Part shown: in pieces, positions 18,352 through 25,984 of the stretch
How positions within the stretch are numbered: position 1 is the stretch's first letter
How the letters are laid out: each line of letters starts with the position of its first letter
From: Streptomyces albospinus
GTDB taxonomy: Bacteria > Actinomycetota > Actinomycetes > Streptomycetales > Streptomycetaceae
Direction: 5' to 3'
Length of the DNA stretch: 39,044 nucleotides
NCBI RefSeq assembly: GCF_014648695.1
Contig: NZ_BMRP01000004.1
Coordinates: 267,528 to 306,571, forward strand
Translations under genes and position numbers: made by a program
The notes under the pieces: model-generated
The model's input: the letters and a program-made list of their open reading frames with translations, nothing else
Database searches by the model: none
What the model was told of the DNA's origin: nothing

Positions 18352-19080
18352 CTACCAGGGGTGCTCCCGGCCGCTGGCGTACTGGGTGTCCAGCGGCTTG
18401 CGCGGTCGCCACCAGTCCCAGACCACACACAGCACCAGCACCACCAGCACCGCCGCCACATGCTCCTTGCCCGCCAGGTTGTTCTTGATGAACGCCACCT
18501 CGACGAGCATCGCGACGACCACCGCCACACACGTGAAGCGGGCCCGGTAGCGCCAGCAGACGAAGACCGCGAGGCCCACCACCGCCGCCGACGGGCCGGT
18601 GTCCACCACGAACTTGTCCGAGTCCGGCAGCCCGATCGGACTGCCCTGACCGATCCACAGGCCGATCCGCGCGTACATCGTCCCGGCGAGCGTGGCGACG
18701 TACGCGACCAGCAGCGTCTGCCGCCAGCCGATGCAGATCTCCGCGATGCCGAAGACCACCAGGACCTGCGCCAGCGCGCCCCACACCGGGAGGTCCAGCG
18801 CCGGGACGAACAGCGACAGCGGGGTCCGCAGCAGCGCCAGCCACAGGTGCTCGTACGCCTGGACGGAGCCGATGTTCTGGACCGGGTGGTAGCCCCACGA
18901 CTGGTTCTGCACGAACTGGAGGACCAGCGTCAGCGCCGCCGCGCCCAGCGTCATGGGGATCGCCCGCAGTTTCGCCGTCGCCAGCGCCGACCACGCGGTG
19001 CTCAGGAGCGGGCCCCACTCGGCGCCGGCGGCGCGACGCAGAGCGGATACCTCCCGTCGGCCCGCCCCGGCCTTGCTCAT
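18352..19080 (-). CDS. Rhomboid-like multi-pass membrane protein
   Basis: A protein of 242 residues with five or six predicted membrane helices (for example IPMTLGAAALTLVLQFV, WGALAQVLVVFGIAEICIGW, SAAVVGLAVFVCW, VAAVLVVLVLCVVWDW). It fits the group annotated in Streptomyces as rhomboid-like. The serine-protease signature GxSG is not obvious: the candidate segment reads DTGPSAAVVG, so proteolytic activity is uncertain. The ATG at 19080 overlaps the stop codon of the upstream MprF-like gene as ATGA, indicating translational coupling and probably a shared membrane function. Confidence 0.7.
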   Translation of the reverse strand: MSKAGAGRREVSALRRAAGAEWGPLLSTAWSALATAKLRAIPMTLGAAALTLVLQFVQNQSWGYHPVQNIGSVQAYEHLWLALLRTPLSLFVPALDLPVWGALAQVLVVFGIAEICIGWRQTLLVAYVATLAGTMYARIGLWIGQGSPIGLPDSDKFVVDTGPSAAVVGLAVFVCWRYRARFTCVAVVVAMLVEVAFIKNNLAGKEHVAAVLVVLVLCVVWDWWRPRKPLDTQYASGREHPW

Positions 19081-20828
19081 CTCACGTTCTCCAGGTGCTT
19101 GCGGTTCAGCCACTTCGGCAGGCCGGGCGCTTCGAGGAAGCCCTCGGCGCGGGCCGCGGCAATGCCGATCCGCAGCAAATCCGTGCTCTTTTCGAAGAGC
19201 ATGTACCGGGGCTCCCAGATCGGCCGGTATTTCGCATTGGCGCGATACAGCGATTCGATCTGCCACCACCGGGAGAAGAAACTGAGCAGTGAGCGCCACA
19301 GGCGCAGCACCGGACCCGCGCCGAGCCGCGACCCACGTTCGAAGACGGACCGGAACATCGCGAAGTTGAGTGAAATCTGAGTGATCTCCACCTCTTTCGC
19401 CCGCTGGATCAGCTCCAGCACCATGAACTCCATCAGCCCGTTCTCGGACTCCCGGTCACGCCGCATCAGATCCAGCGACAGCCCCTTCGCACCCCACGGC
19501 ACAAAACTCAGCAGCGCCCGCAACTCGCCGTCCGCGTCGCTGCATTCGAGCATCACGCAGCGCCCGTCACCAGGATCCCCGAGCCGCCCCAGCGCCATCG
19601 AGAAGCCCCGCTCGGTCTCCCCGTCCCGCCAGTCGTCCGCCAGCCGCAGCAACTGCGCCAGCTCCTTCGGCGGGATGTCCTCGTGCCGCCGGATGCGGAC
19701 CGTGTAGCCGGCCCGCTCGATGCGGTGGTACGCCTGCCGCACGGTCCGCATCGCCCGGCCGCCGAGGGTGAACTCCGCGGTCTCCACGATCGCTTCGTCG
19801 CCGAGCTCCAGTGCATCCAGCCCGTGCCGGGCGTAGACGGTGCCGCCCTCCTCGCTCGCACCCATCACCGCGGGCGCCCAGCCGTGCTCCCGGGCCTCGG
19901 CCAGCCACCGCTCGATCGCGCCCGGCCACGCCTCGGGGTCGCCCAGCGGATCCGCGGAGGCCAGCGACACCCCGCCGACCACCCGGTACGTCACCGCCGC
20001 CTTGCCGCTGGGGGAGAACAGCACGCTCTTGTCGCGGCGCAGCGCGAAGTACCCCAGCGAGTCCCGGTCGCCGTGCCGCGCCAGCAGGGCCCGTAGCCGC
20101 TCCTCGTCGTCCGCGGTGATCGGGTCGGTGCTGCGCACGGACCGGAACGCCGCCCACAGGACGGCCACCAGCAGCGCCGTACTGAGCACATTGATCGCGA
20201 CATCGACCCAGTTCGGGGTGGAGATCCCGGGGAACCTGCTGTCGTCGGCGGCCAGCGACACCAGCCGCATCAGCCCGTACCGCCAGCGGTCGACGAACGT
20301 GGACGACCCGGCGGCGGCGCCGTTGGTGACCGTCACCAGCAGCGCCGCCAGCAGCGAGGCGGCCAGCAGTCCGCCGGCCGCGGTCAGCGCCGCCAGCTTC
20401 GGATTCGCCCGGTCGCCCTTGGCGTAGAACTCCCGCCGCCCGGCGACCAGCGACGCCGTGAACAGCAGGGTCAGCAACAGCGACACCCAGTTCTGGGCAT
20501 GCGCCCGGAATTCCGGGGCGACCACCATCAGGAAAAGGAGCAGCAGCAGGAAAAGCCCGGACAGCAACAGATTAAGGATCCAGGACGCCCGCTTGCGCCG
20601 CCGCAGCGTCACGGCCAGAAACAGCGAAAAGGCACCGGAGGCGAAACCGGCGGTGAGCAGATACGGGGTGAAGAACTCCTCGACGTTGTGCCGCCGGATG
20701 TCATTGCCGAACGACACCCACACCGCACTGAGAAAATTGACGAAAGTGACGGCGCGCAGATACCAGATGCCGAACGCGGCGCCGCGCTGTGACCAACGGC
20801 CGCGAGGGCGGTCTTCCTGCGGACTCAA
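19077..20828 (-). CDS. Phosphatidylglycerol lysyltransferase-domain (MprF-like, DUF2156) membrane protein
   Basis: A protein of 583 residues. The N-terminal half (about 20-245) holds roughly six membrane helices (YLLTAGFASGAFSLFLAVTL, ILNLLLSGLFLLLLLFLMVV, VDVAINVLSTALLVAVLWAA). The C-terminal half (about 255-565) is the cytosolic DUF2156/GNAT-fold domain: YFALRRDKSVLFSPSGKAAVTYRVVGGVSLASADPLGD, RGFSMALGRLGDPGDGRCVML and EFMVLELIQRAKEVEITQISLNFAMFRS. In MprF this domain transfers Lys or Ala from aminoacyl-tRNA to phosphatidylglycerol, lowering the envelope's negative charge. The specificity here is unknown. The TTG start at 20828 is supported by GGGAG 8 bases upstream. Both ends of the gene use A/T-richer codons than the neighbours. 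Confidence 0.82.
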   Translation of the reverse strand: MSPQEDRPRGRWSQRGAAFGIWYLRAVTFVNFLSAVWVSFGNDIRRHNVEEFFTPYLLTAGFASGAFSLFLAVTLRRRKRASWILNLLLSGLFLLLLLFLMVVAPEFRAHAQNWVSLLLTLLFTASLVAGRREFYAKGDRANPKLAALTAAGGLLAASLLAALLVTVTNGAAAGSSTFVDRWRYGLMRLVSLAADDSRFPGISTPNWVDVAINVLSTALLVAVLWAAFRSVRSTDPITADDEERLRALLARHGDRDSLGYFALRRDKSVLFSPSGKAAVTYRVVGGVSLASADPLGDPEAWPGAIERWLAEAREHGWAPAVMGASEEGGTVYARHGLDALELGDEAIVETAEFTLGGRAMRTVRQAYHRIERAGYTVRIRRHEDIPPKELAQLLRLADDWRDGETERGFSMALGRLGDPGDGRCVMLECSDADGELRALLSFVPWGAKGLSLDLMRRDRESENGLMEFMVLELIQRAKEVEITQISLNFAMFRSVFERGSRLGAGPVLRLWRSLLSFFSRWWQIESLYRANAKYRPIWEPRYMLFEKSTDLLRIGIAAARAEGFLEAPGLPKWLNRKHLENVR

Positions 20829-20876
20829 GCGATGTCTCCCGATAAAAGCGTGTAAAGCGCGATCTTATGGGGAGTC

Positions 20877-20896
20877 ACCGCCGGTCCGGCGGCGGT
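20877..20896 (-). terminator. Hairpin after cobT
   Basis: ACCGCCG (20877-20883) pairs with CGGCGGT (20890-20896) around a 6-base loop in the 90-bp gap between cobT and the MprF-like gene. The A/T-rich stretch just before the MprF-like start (20840-20870, reading leftward) is promoter-like, suggesting that gene is transcribed separately. Confidence 0.5.
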
Positions 20897-20918
20897 CAGC
20901 GGCGCACCGCCCGACGGT

Positions 20919-21965
20919 TCAGTCGCGTACCGGCAGTTCCGCAGCCAGGGCCGCCGCGGCCCGCACCAGCGGCAGAGCGAGCAGCGCCCCCGTCCCCTCT
21001 CCCGCTGTGACGCCGTGATCGAGAAGAGGGTTGAGCGCGATCCGGTCCAGTGCCTTGGCCTGCGCCGGCTCGCCGCTCGCCTGCCCGGCCACCCACCAGT
21101 CCGGCGCCCGGAACGCCACCCGCTGCGCCACCAGCGCACAGGCCGCGGACACCACCCCGTCCAGGATCACCGGCGTCCTGCGCACCGCGCTCTGGAGCAG
21201 GAAGCCGGTGATCGCGGTCAGGTCCGCGCCGCCGACCGTGGCCAGCAGCTCCAGCTGGTCGCCGAGCACCGGCCGGGCCCGGCGCAGCGCGTCGCGGATC
21301 GCCGCGCACTTGCGCATCCACGCCAGGTCGTCGATCGGCCACCCGCCGCGCCCGGTCACCACCGAGGCGTCCGTGCCGCACAGCGCGGCGATCAGGGTGC
21401 CGGCCGCGGTCGTGCCGCCGACGCTCAGATCGCCCAGGACGACCAGGTCGCAGCCGGCGTCCGCCTCCTCGTCGGCGATCGCCATACCGGCCCGGAACGC
21501 CGCCTCGGCCTCCTCGGCCGTCAGCGCGTCCTCGACGTCGATCCGGCCCGAACCCCGCCGCACCCGGTGCCGGGTGACCTCCTCCGGCAGCTCCGCCGGA
21601 TCGCAGTCCACCGCCATGTCCACCACCCGGACCGGCACCCCGGCGCCGCGCGCCAGCACCGCCGCCGGGCTCGCCCCGTCCAGCACGGCCCGCACCAGGT
21701 CCCCGGTCCCGCCGGCCGGCCGCGCCGACACGCCCAGCTGCGCCACCCCGTGGTCCCCGGCGAACAGCAGCACCCGCGGCTGCTCGACCGGCCGCACCGG
21801 CACCCGCCCCTGTACGGCGGCCAGCCACCCGCCCAGCTCGTCCAGCCGTCCCAGCGCCCCCGGCGGCACGGCCATCAGGGCCCGCCGCTCCTCGGCGTCA
21901 CGGCGTACACCGGCGTCGGGGCGCTCGATCAGTTGGGCGAAGTCATCGAGGTTCAGGGCGCTCAT
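20919..21965 (-). CDS. cobT: Nicotinate-nucleotide--dimethylbenzimidazole phosphoribosyltransferase
   Basis: An enzyme of 348 residues that makes alpha-ribazole phosphate from nicotinate mononucleotide and a lower-ligand base. Family blocks are present in order: LGRLDELGGWLAAVQG, VLLFAGDHGVAQLGVSA, GDLSVGGTTAAGTLIAAL, TVGGADLTAITGFLLQSA, PVILDGVVSAACALVA and LNPLLDHGVTAGEGTGALLALPLV. The last holds the catalytic Glu. ATG 21965 was chosen because family homology begins at DDFAQLIERPD; the ribosome binding site is weak. It lies 163 bp downstream of cobU on the same strand. Confidence 0.93.
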   Translation of the reverse strand: MSALNLDDFAQLIERPDAGVRRDAEERRALMAVPPGALGRLDELGGWLAAVQGRVPVRPVEQPRVLLFAGDHGVAQLGVSARPAGGTGDLVRAVLDGASPAAVLARGAGVPVRVVDMAVDCDPAELPEEVTRHRVRRGSGRIDVEDALTAEEAEAAFRAGMAIADEEADAGCDLVVLGDLSVGGTTAAGTLIAALCGTDASVVTGRGGWPIDDLAWMRKCAAIRDALRRARPVLGDQLELLATVGGADLTAITGFLLQSAVRRTPVILDGVVSAACALVAQRVAFRAPDWWVAGQASGEPAQAKALDRIALNPLLDHGVTAGEGTGALLALPLVRAAAALAAELPVRD

Positions 21966-22045
21966 TGGGCGCAGATTACCGGCAACGGGGCGGGGAGGGG
22001 GCCCGCGGCCGGGAAGCTGCGCCGACGGATCGTCAGCCGGGCCGC

Positions 22046-22062
22046 TCCGACGGGCCGTCGGA
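22046..22062 (-). terminator. Hairpin between cobU and cobT
   Basis: TCCGACG (22046-22052), loop GGC, CGTCGGA (22056-22062). It is a perfect short stem in the cobU-cobT gap and could attenuate read-through rather than terminate fully. Confidence 0.4.
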
Positions 22063-22128
22063 CCGCCGGGCACCGCATCCCGCCGGCCGCGTACGGGCCG
22101 TCGCCGGCCCTGGGGGAGAGTGCCGCCG

Positions 22129-23394
22129 TCAGCCGCGCAGCGTGAGCGCCTGGCCCGCGACGACCAGCAGCACCTGCTCGCACTCGGCGCCGAACGCGGC
22201 GTTCAGCCGCCCCAGTTCATCGCGGAAGCGGCGGCCCGCCGAGGTCGCCGGCACCACTCCCGAGCCGACCTCGTTGCTGACCGCCACCACCCGCCGGCGG
22301 GTCGCCCGGACGGCCGCGACCAGCGCGTCGCAGCGCTCCCGCAGGGCCCGCCGGCCGCCGGCCTCCCAGGCCGCGTCGTCCCAGGCAGCCACCTCGTCCA
22401 TGGCATGCGTCAGCCACAGCGCCAGGCAGTCGATGAGCAGCGGCGGGGCGGTGGGCCGCCCGTTGCCGGGGTCCGCGCCCGGCCCGGGATCGTCGGCGAG
22501 CAGCGGCACCAGGTCGCAGGTCTCCGCGGTGCGCCAGCTGCCGGGGCGCCGCTCGCGGTGCAGCGTCACCCGCTGCGCCCACTCCTCGTCGCCGTCCCGG
22601 GTGCCGCCGGTGGCCACGTAGAGCACCTCGGGGAACCCCGTCAGCCGCCGCTCCGCCTCCACCGACTTCCCGCTGCGCGCCCCGCCCAGCACCAGCGTGC
22701 GGCGTGGCAGATCGGGCACCGCGTGGTACTCGCCGACCACCAGCGAGCCGCCGTCCGGCACCGTGCGGGCGCCCAACGCCGCCAGTCTGCGGTGCAGTTC
22801 GGGACCGGGCGGCACGGTGTGGTCGATGTGCACCGCGACCACGTCCGTCGCCGCGTCCACCGCCCCGCCCGCCCGCAGCCGGGCCAGCGCGTCCGGCCGT
22901 TCCAGCACGTCGAGCAGCACCAGGTCGTACGGTCCGGTGCCCCCCGACGCGTCGTGGCCGCCGTTCCCGGCGATCTCCCCGGCGGGCGCGGCCCCCGGCG
23001 GCAGGTACAGCAGCCGCTCGCCGTCCCCGCCGGTGACCTCGTAGCCCGTCCCCGGCACATCCACCGCGATCGCCCGCACCCGGTGCCCGCCCAGCAGGGC
23101 CAGCGCCAGCCCGTCCGCGACCCGGACCGGCTGCGGCAGCCCGGCCGGCACCTCCAGCGCCGGGCCGTTGTGCGGATGCGAGAGCAGCACCTGCCGCACC
23201 GCGGCCAGCGACCGGCCGGCGCGGGCGGCGGCGAAGGCCGGTCCCGGCGTCAGGTCGATGAGCAGCGCGCCGTCGATGAGCAGCGCGGTCGCCGCCCGTG
23301 CCTCGCCGCCGACGGCGGTCGCACAGGCGGCACACGGGCAACCGGGGCGCGGCAGCCCCTGCGGGGCCCCGGTGCCGAGGAGAGTCAGGTCCAC
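22129..23394 (-). CDS. cobU: Adenosylcobinamide kinase/guanylyltransferase fused to an N-terminal MBL-fold-like domain
   Basis: A two-domain protein of 421 residues. Residues 1-225 resemble a metallo-beta-lactamase fold (LTLLGTGAPQGLPRPGCPCAAC, ALLIDLTPG, VLLSHPHNGPAL, VVAVHIDHT). The canonical HxHxDH zinc motif is replaced by HPHN (73-76), so hydrolase activity is doubtful. Residues 232-421 form CobU: the P-loop GGARSGKS (237-244), EVLYVATGG, W.TAE, LLIDCLALWLT, VSNEVGSGVVP and GRRFRDELGRLN. CobU phosphorylates adenosylcobinamide and adds GMP to give adenosylcobinamide-GDP, the CobS substrate. GTG 23394 was chosen because the domain starts there. The same fusion is recalled in other actinomycetes. 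Confidence 0.9.
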   Translation of the reverse strand: MDLTLLGTGAPQGLPRPGCPCAACATAVGGEARAATALLIDGALLIDLTPGPAFAAARAGRSLAAVRQVLLSHPHNGPALEVPAGLPQPVRVADGLALALLGGHRVRAIAVDVPGTGYEVTGGDGERLLYLPPGAAPAGEIAGNGGHDASGGTGPYDLVLLDVLERPDALARLRAGGAVDAATDVVAVHIDHTVPPGPELHRRLAALGARTVPDGGSLVVGEYHAVPDLPRRTLVLGGARSGKSVEAERRLTGFPEVLYVATGGTRDGDEEWAQRVTLHRERRPGSWRTAETCDLVPLLADDPGPGADPGNGRPTAPPLLIDCLALWLTHAMDEVAAWDDAAWEAGGRRALRERCDALVAAVRATRRRVVAVSNEVGSGVVPATSAGRRFRDELGRLNAAFGAECEQVLLVVAGQALTLRG

Positions 23395-23532
23395 CCGCCG
23401 AGTTTCTCGCGTCCCGCCCCGGTCAGCGCGCGGGGGCACCCCTCGACACGGCCGATAGGCTTTCGATCAAGCACGGAAGCTCAACCCGGAAGCACGACGT
23501 ACGACGTACTCGGTGGGATCCAGGAGGCGCAC

Positions 23533-23751
23533 ATGGCGTGGACGTGGCGGTTCGAGAAGGCGGACGGTACGGAGGCGGTGCCCTCGGTGGAGCCGGAGGA
23601 GTTCACCACCCAAGGGGATGCCGAATCCTGGATCGGCGAGGAGTGGCGGGCCCTGCTGAACGGCGGCGTCGAGCAGGTCCGGCTCTTCGAGGACGGCACG
23701 GAGATCTATCCGGCGCCGATGAGCCTGCACGCGGAGACGGACGCCGACTGA
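23533..23751 (+). CDS. Small conserved hypothetical protein (72 aa)
   Basis: An acidic protein of 72 residues starting MAWTWRFEKADGTEAV and containing FTTQGDAESWIGEEWRALLNGGVEQVRLFEDG. It has no signal peptide or membrane segment and no cysteines. The start is well supported: AGGAGG lies five bases before ATG 23533. It resembles small conserved actinomycete proteins of unknown function. It is divergent from cobU (138 bp gap) and convergent with the DUF3043 gene. The upstream gap contains a tandem ACGACGT repeat (23494-23507), possibly promoter-proximal. Confidence 0.75.
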   Translation: MAWTWRFEKADGTEAVPSVEPEEFTTQGDAESWIGEEWRALLNGGVEQVRLFEDGTEIYPAPMSLHAETDAD

Positions 23752-23775
23752 CGCGGTCCGGTCCGGACCGACGCA

Positions 23776-23828
23776 GCCCGGCGCGGTCTGCGCCGGGCCA
23801 CGGTGCCCTGAGCCTTCGGGCTCAGGGC
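23776..23828. terminator. Double hairpin between convergent genes
   Basis: Two perfect stems lie side by side: GCCCGGCGC/GCGCCGGGC (23776-23798, 5-base loop) and GCCCTGAGCC/GGCTCAGGGC (23805-23828, loop TTCG). The second includes the stop codon of the DUF3043 gene (23822-23824). Together they can terminate both convergent transcripts. Confidence 0.75.
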
Positions 23829-24418
23829 CGCTGGCCGCGCTTGACCTGCGGCTTGGGCAGCCGCAGCCGCCGCATCTGGAGCGTCCGCATGATGGCGTAC
23901 GCCTTGGCGCCCTTGAGGTTCTCCTTGGGGAACTTCTCCTTGAGCCGCGCGCCCAGCCGGAACCAGATGAGCACCGAGTCGATCGCGATCAGCACGATGA
24001 TCGCGAGCCACAGCAGCAGCGCGATGCTCTGGATCGACGGCACCCGGACCATGGTGAGCACCAGGATCACCACGGCCATCGGCAGGAAGAACTCCGCCAC
24101 GCACCAGCGCGAGTCGATGTAGTCACGCGCGAACCGGCGCACCGGTCCCTTGTCGCGCACCGGGAGATAGCGCTCGTCGCCGTTGGCCAGGGCCTCGCGC
24201 TGGCGGGCCATGTCGGCACGGCGCGCCTCCCGCTGGGCCTTGGCGGCGTCCTTGCGGTTGGTCGGCGTCTGCGCACGCGAACGGCGCTGCGACTGGGAGT
24301 CGCTGCGCTTGGGCGTCGGGCGGCCCTTGGGGGCCTGCGGGTCGCGGGGCTGCTGGGGCTGGTCCGCGGTCACCTTGGAGGTCGCGGCCTGCTCATCCTT
24401 GGAACGGCTTCGGAACAC
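23822..24418 (-). CDS. DUF3043 domain-containing membrane protein
   Basis: A protein of 198 residues with a charged, Gln/Lys/Arg-rich N-terminal region, the block RREARRADMARQREALANGDERYLPVRDKGPVRRFARDYIDSR, and two membrane helices (VAEFFLPMAVVILVLTMVRV and SIALLLWLAIIVLIAIDSVLIWF). A basic C-terminal tail (GARLKEKFPKENLKGAKAYAIMRTLQMRRLRLPKPQVKRG) follows. This is the standard DUF3043 architecture of actinobacteria; its function is unknown. GTG 24418 was chosen because the family starts at FRSRSKDE; no strong ribosome site is visible, so the mRNA may be leaderless. It is divergent from pspA. Confidence 0.88.
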   Translation of the reverse strand: MFRSRSKDEQAATSKVTADQPQQPRDPQAPKGRPTPKRSDSQSQRRSRAQTPTNRKDAAKAQREARRADMARQREALANGDERYLPVRDKGPVRRFARDYIDSRWCVAEFFLPMAVVILVLTMVRVPSIQSIALLLWLAIIVLIAIDSVLIWFRLGARLKEKFPKENLKGAKAYAIMRTLQMRRLRLPKPQVKRGQRP

Positions 24419-24626
24419 AACACCCAAGAGTACGTGGTCGTGGTGAATGAGCCACGGGCCGACGGGGAACGATCCGGCAACGGCATCGGCCGCAGCGCGG
24501 TGACGTAACGGGACGGACCGGGCGTCATGCGGATTCCCCGGGGTCGTCCTACTCCCTGGGCGGGAGAAGTCGGCCGGCCTGATCGTCCTGGAGGAGGAGC
24601 GCATCCGGGCCCGAACAGTGCGGTAA

Positions 24627-24656
24627 TGGAACCAAGGCCCGTACTGTGGGGTCTGT
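24627..24656 (+). promoter_or_regulatory. ECF sigma (SigE-like) promoter for pspA
   Basis: TGGAACC (24627-24633) followed 17 bases later by GTCTG (24651-24655) fits the -35 GGAAC / -10 GTC pattern of cell-envelope-stress ECF sigma factors such as Streptomyces SigE. It lies about 60-85 bp before the pspA ATG, leaving a leader of about 50 bases. From memory, pspA of Streptomyces coelicolor is a SigE target, which agrees. The match is by eye only. Confidence 0.55.
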
Positions 24657-24713
24657 AGATGTGCTGGAGCCTAAGCCCGATGTGAGTCGGTCAGAAGGGG
24701 GCGCGCGAGGCCC

Positions 24714-25514
24714 ATGAGCGATGGTGTCATGAAGCGGATGGGGATGATCTTCCGCGCGAAGGCCAACAAGGCCCTTGACCGGGCCGAAGACCCGCGCGAG
24801 ACCCTCGACTACTCGTACCAGAAGCAGCTGGAACTGCTGCAGAAGGTACGCCGCGGCGTCGCCGACGTGGCGACCTCCCGCAAGCGCCTGGAGTTGCAGC
24901 TCAACCAGCTCCAGGGCCAGTCCGCCAAGCTGGAGGACCAGGGCCGCAAGGCGCTGGCGCTCGGCCGCGAGGACCTGGCCCGCGAGGCGCTGACCCGGCG
25001 CAGCGCGCTGCAACAGCAGGTCACCGACCTGGAGACGCAGCACCAGACGCTCCAGGGCGAGGAGGAGAAGCTCACGCTGGCCGCGCAGCGGCTCCAGGCC
25101 AAGGTCGACGCCTTCCGTACGAAGAAGGAGACGATCAAGGCCACGTACACGGCGGCCCAGGCGCAGACCCGGATCGGCGAGGCGTTCTCCGGCATCTCCG
25201 AGGAGATGGGCGACGTCGGCCTGGCGATCCAGCGCGCCGAGGACCGGACCGCGCAGCTCCAGGCCAGGGCCGGTGCCATCGACGAGCTGATGGCCTCCGG
25301 CGCGCTGGACGACCCGTCCGGCATGGCCAAGGACGACATCACCGCCGAACTGGACCGGCTGTCCGGCGGCAGCGATGTCGAGCTGGAGCTCCAGCGGATG
25401 AAGGCCGAGCTGGCGGGCGGCCCGTCCGCCCAGCAGCAGGCCATCGAGGGCGGCCAGGGCGGCGCCGCGCAGCCCGCCCCGCAGCAGGAGCACCCGCGTC
25501 TCGACAAGCAGTGA
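24714..25514 (+). CDS. pspA: Phage shock protein A (PspA/IM30/Vipp1 family)
   Basis: A peripheral membrane protein of 266 residues, almost entirely coiled-coil, that assembles on stressed membranes and helps preserve the proton-motive force. It starts with the amphipathic membrane-binding helix MKRMGMIFRAKANKALDRAEDPRETLDYSYQKQLELLQKVRRGVADV, the family hallmark. Continuous heptads rich in Leu, Gln, Glu and Lys follow, ending in a Gln/Pro/Ala-rich tail. ATG 24714 begins at the family N-terminus, and the sequence GCGAGG lies just upstream. It is followed by the PspA-associated protein gene, and an ECF-type promoter precedes it. Confidence 0.94.
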   Translation: MSDGVMKRMGMIFRAKANKALDRAEDPRETLDYSYQKQLELLQKVRRGVADVATSRKRLELQLNQLQGQSAKLEDQGRKALALGREDLAREALTRRSALQQQVTDLETQHQTLQGEEEKLTLAAQRLQAKVDAFRTKKETIKATYTAAQAQTRIGEAFSGISEEMGDVGLAIQRAEDRTAQLQARAGAIDELMASGALDDPSGMAKDDITAELDRLSGGSDVELELQRMKAELAGGPSAQQQAIEGGQGGAAQPAPQQEHPRLDKQ

Positions 25515-25621
25515 GGGACGGCGGCGGACAGCCTCCCGGTGATCACGTTGCTGATCGTGGCAGCGCCGATCACCGCAGCGACCGCCGCCGGTACCGCCGG
25601 ACCGCACCGAGGGAGACCGTC

Positions 25622-25900
25622 GTGATCGTACGGATCATGGGGGAGGGCCAGGTGAAGTTGGACGACTCCCACTTCATCGAGCTCAACAAACTGGACGACG
25701 AACTGCTCGCCGAGATGGAGAGCGGCGACGAGACCGGGTTCCGGCGCACCCTCGATGCGCTGCTGGACGCGGTGCGCCGCCTGGGCACCCCGCTTCCGGA
25801 CGACGCCCTGGAGCCCTCCGAACTGATCCTGCCGGCTCCGGACGCCACGCTCGGCGAGGTCCGCGAGATGCTCGGCGACGACGGCCTGATCCCGGGCTGA
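25622..25900 (+). CDS. PspA-associated protein PspAA
   Basis: A small acidic protein of 92 residues: IVRIMGEGQVKLDDSHFIELNKLDDELLAEME...FRRTLDALLDAVRRLGTPLPDDALEPSELILPAPDATLGEVREML. This is the pattern of the PspAA domain that accompanies pspA in actinobacteria, cyanobacteria and archaea, probably as a PspA partner. The GTG start at 25622 is supported by GGGAG 8 bases upstream. The 107-bp gap after pspA contains an inverted repeat, CGGTGATC/GATCACCG (25537-25544, 25568-25575), that could reduce read-through or stabilise the mRNA. A strong terminator follows. Confidence 0.85.
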   Translation: MIVRIMGEGQVKLDDSHFIELNKLDDELLAEMESGDETGFRRTLDALLDAVRRLGTPLPDDALEPSELILPAPDATLGEVREMLGDDGLIPG

Positions 25901-25938
25901 CCGGCCGCCCGGCAGCTCCACCCCAGCGCACTACGGAC

Positions 25939-25971
25939 AGCGCCCCGGCCCCTCAGGGGGACCGGGGCGCT
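25939..25971 (+). terminator. Intrinsic terminator after pspAA, directly before the kinase start
   Basis: AGCGCCCCGG (25939-25948) pairs with CCGGGGCGCT (25962-25971), with an inner CCCC-TCA-GGGG stem. A T-rich tract (TTTCCTCTT) then runs into the GTG start codon of the histidine kinase at 25985. This is the most classical intrinsic terminator in the window. Confidence 0.75.
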
Positions 25972-25984
25972 ACCGTTTCCTCTT

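Noticed and set aside
23395..23532. Possible cobalamin riboswitch upstream of cobU
   Set aside because: The gap is only 138 bp and no B12-box-like GCCACTG core or expected length was found.
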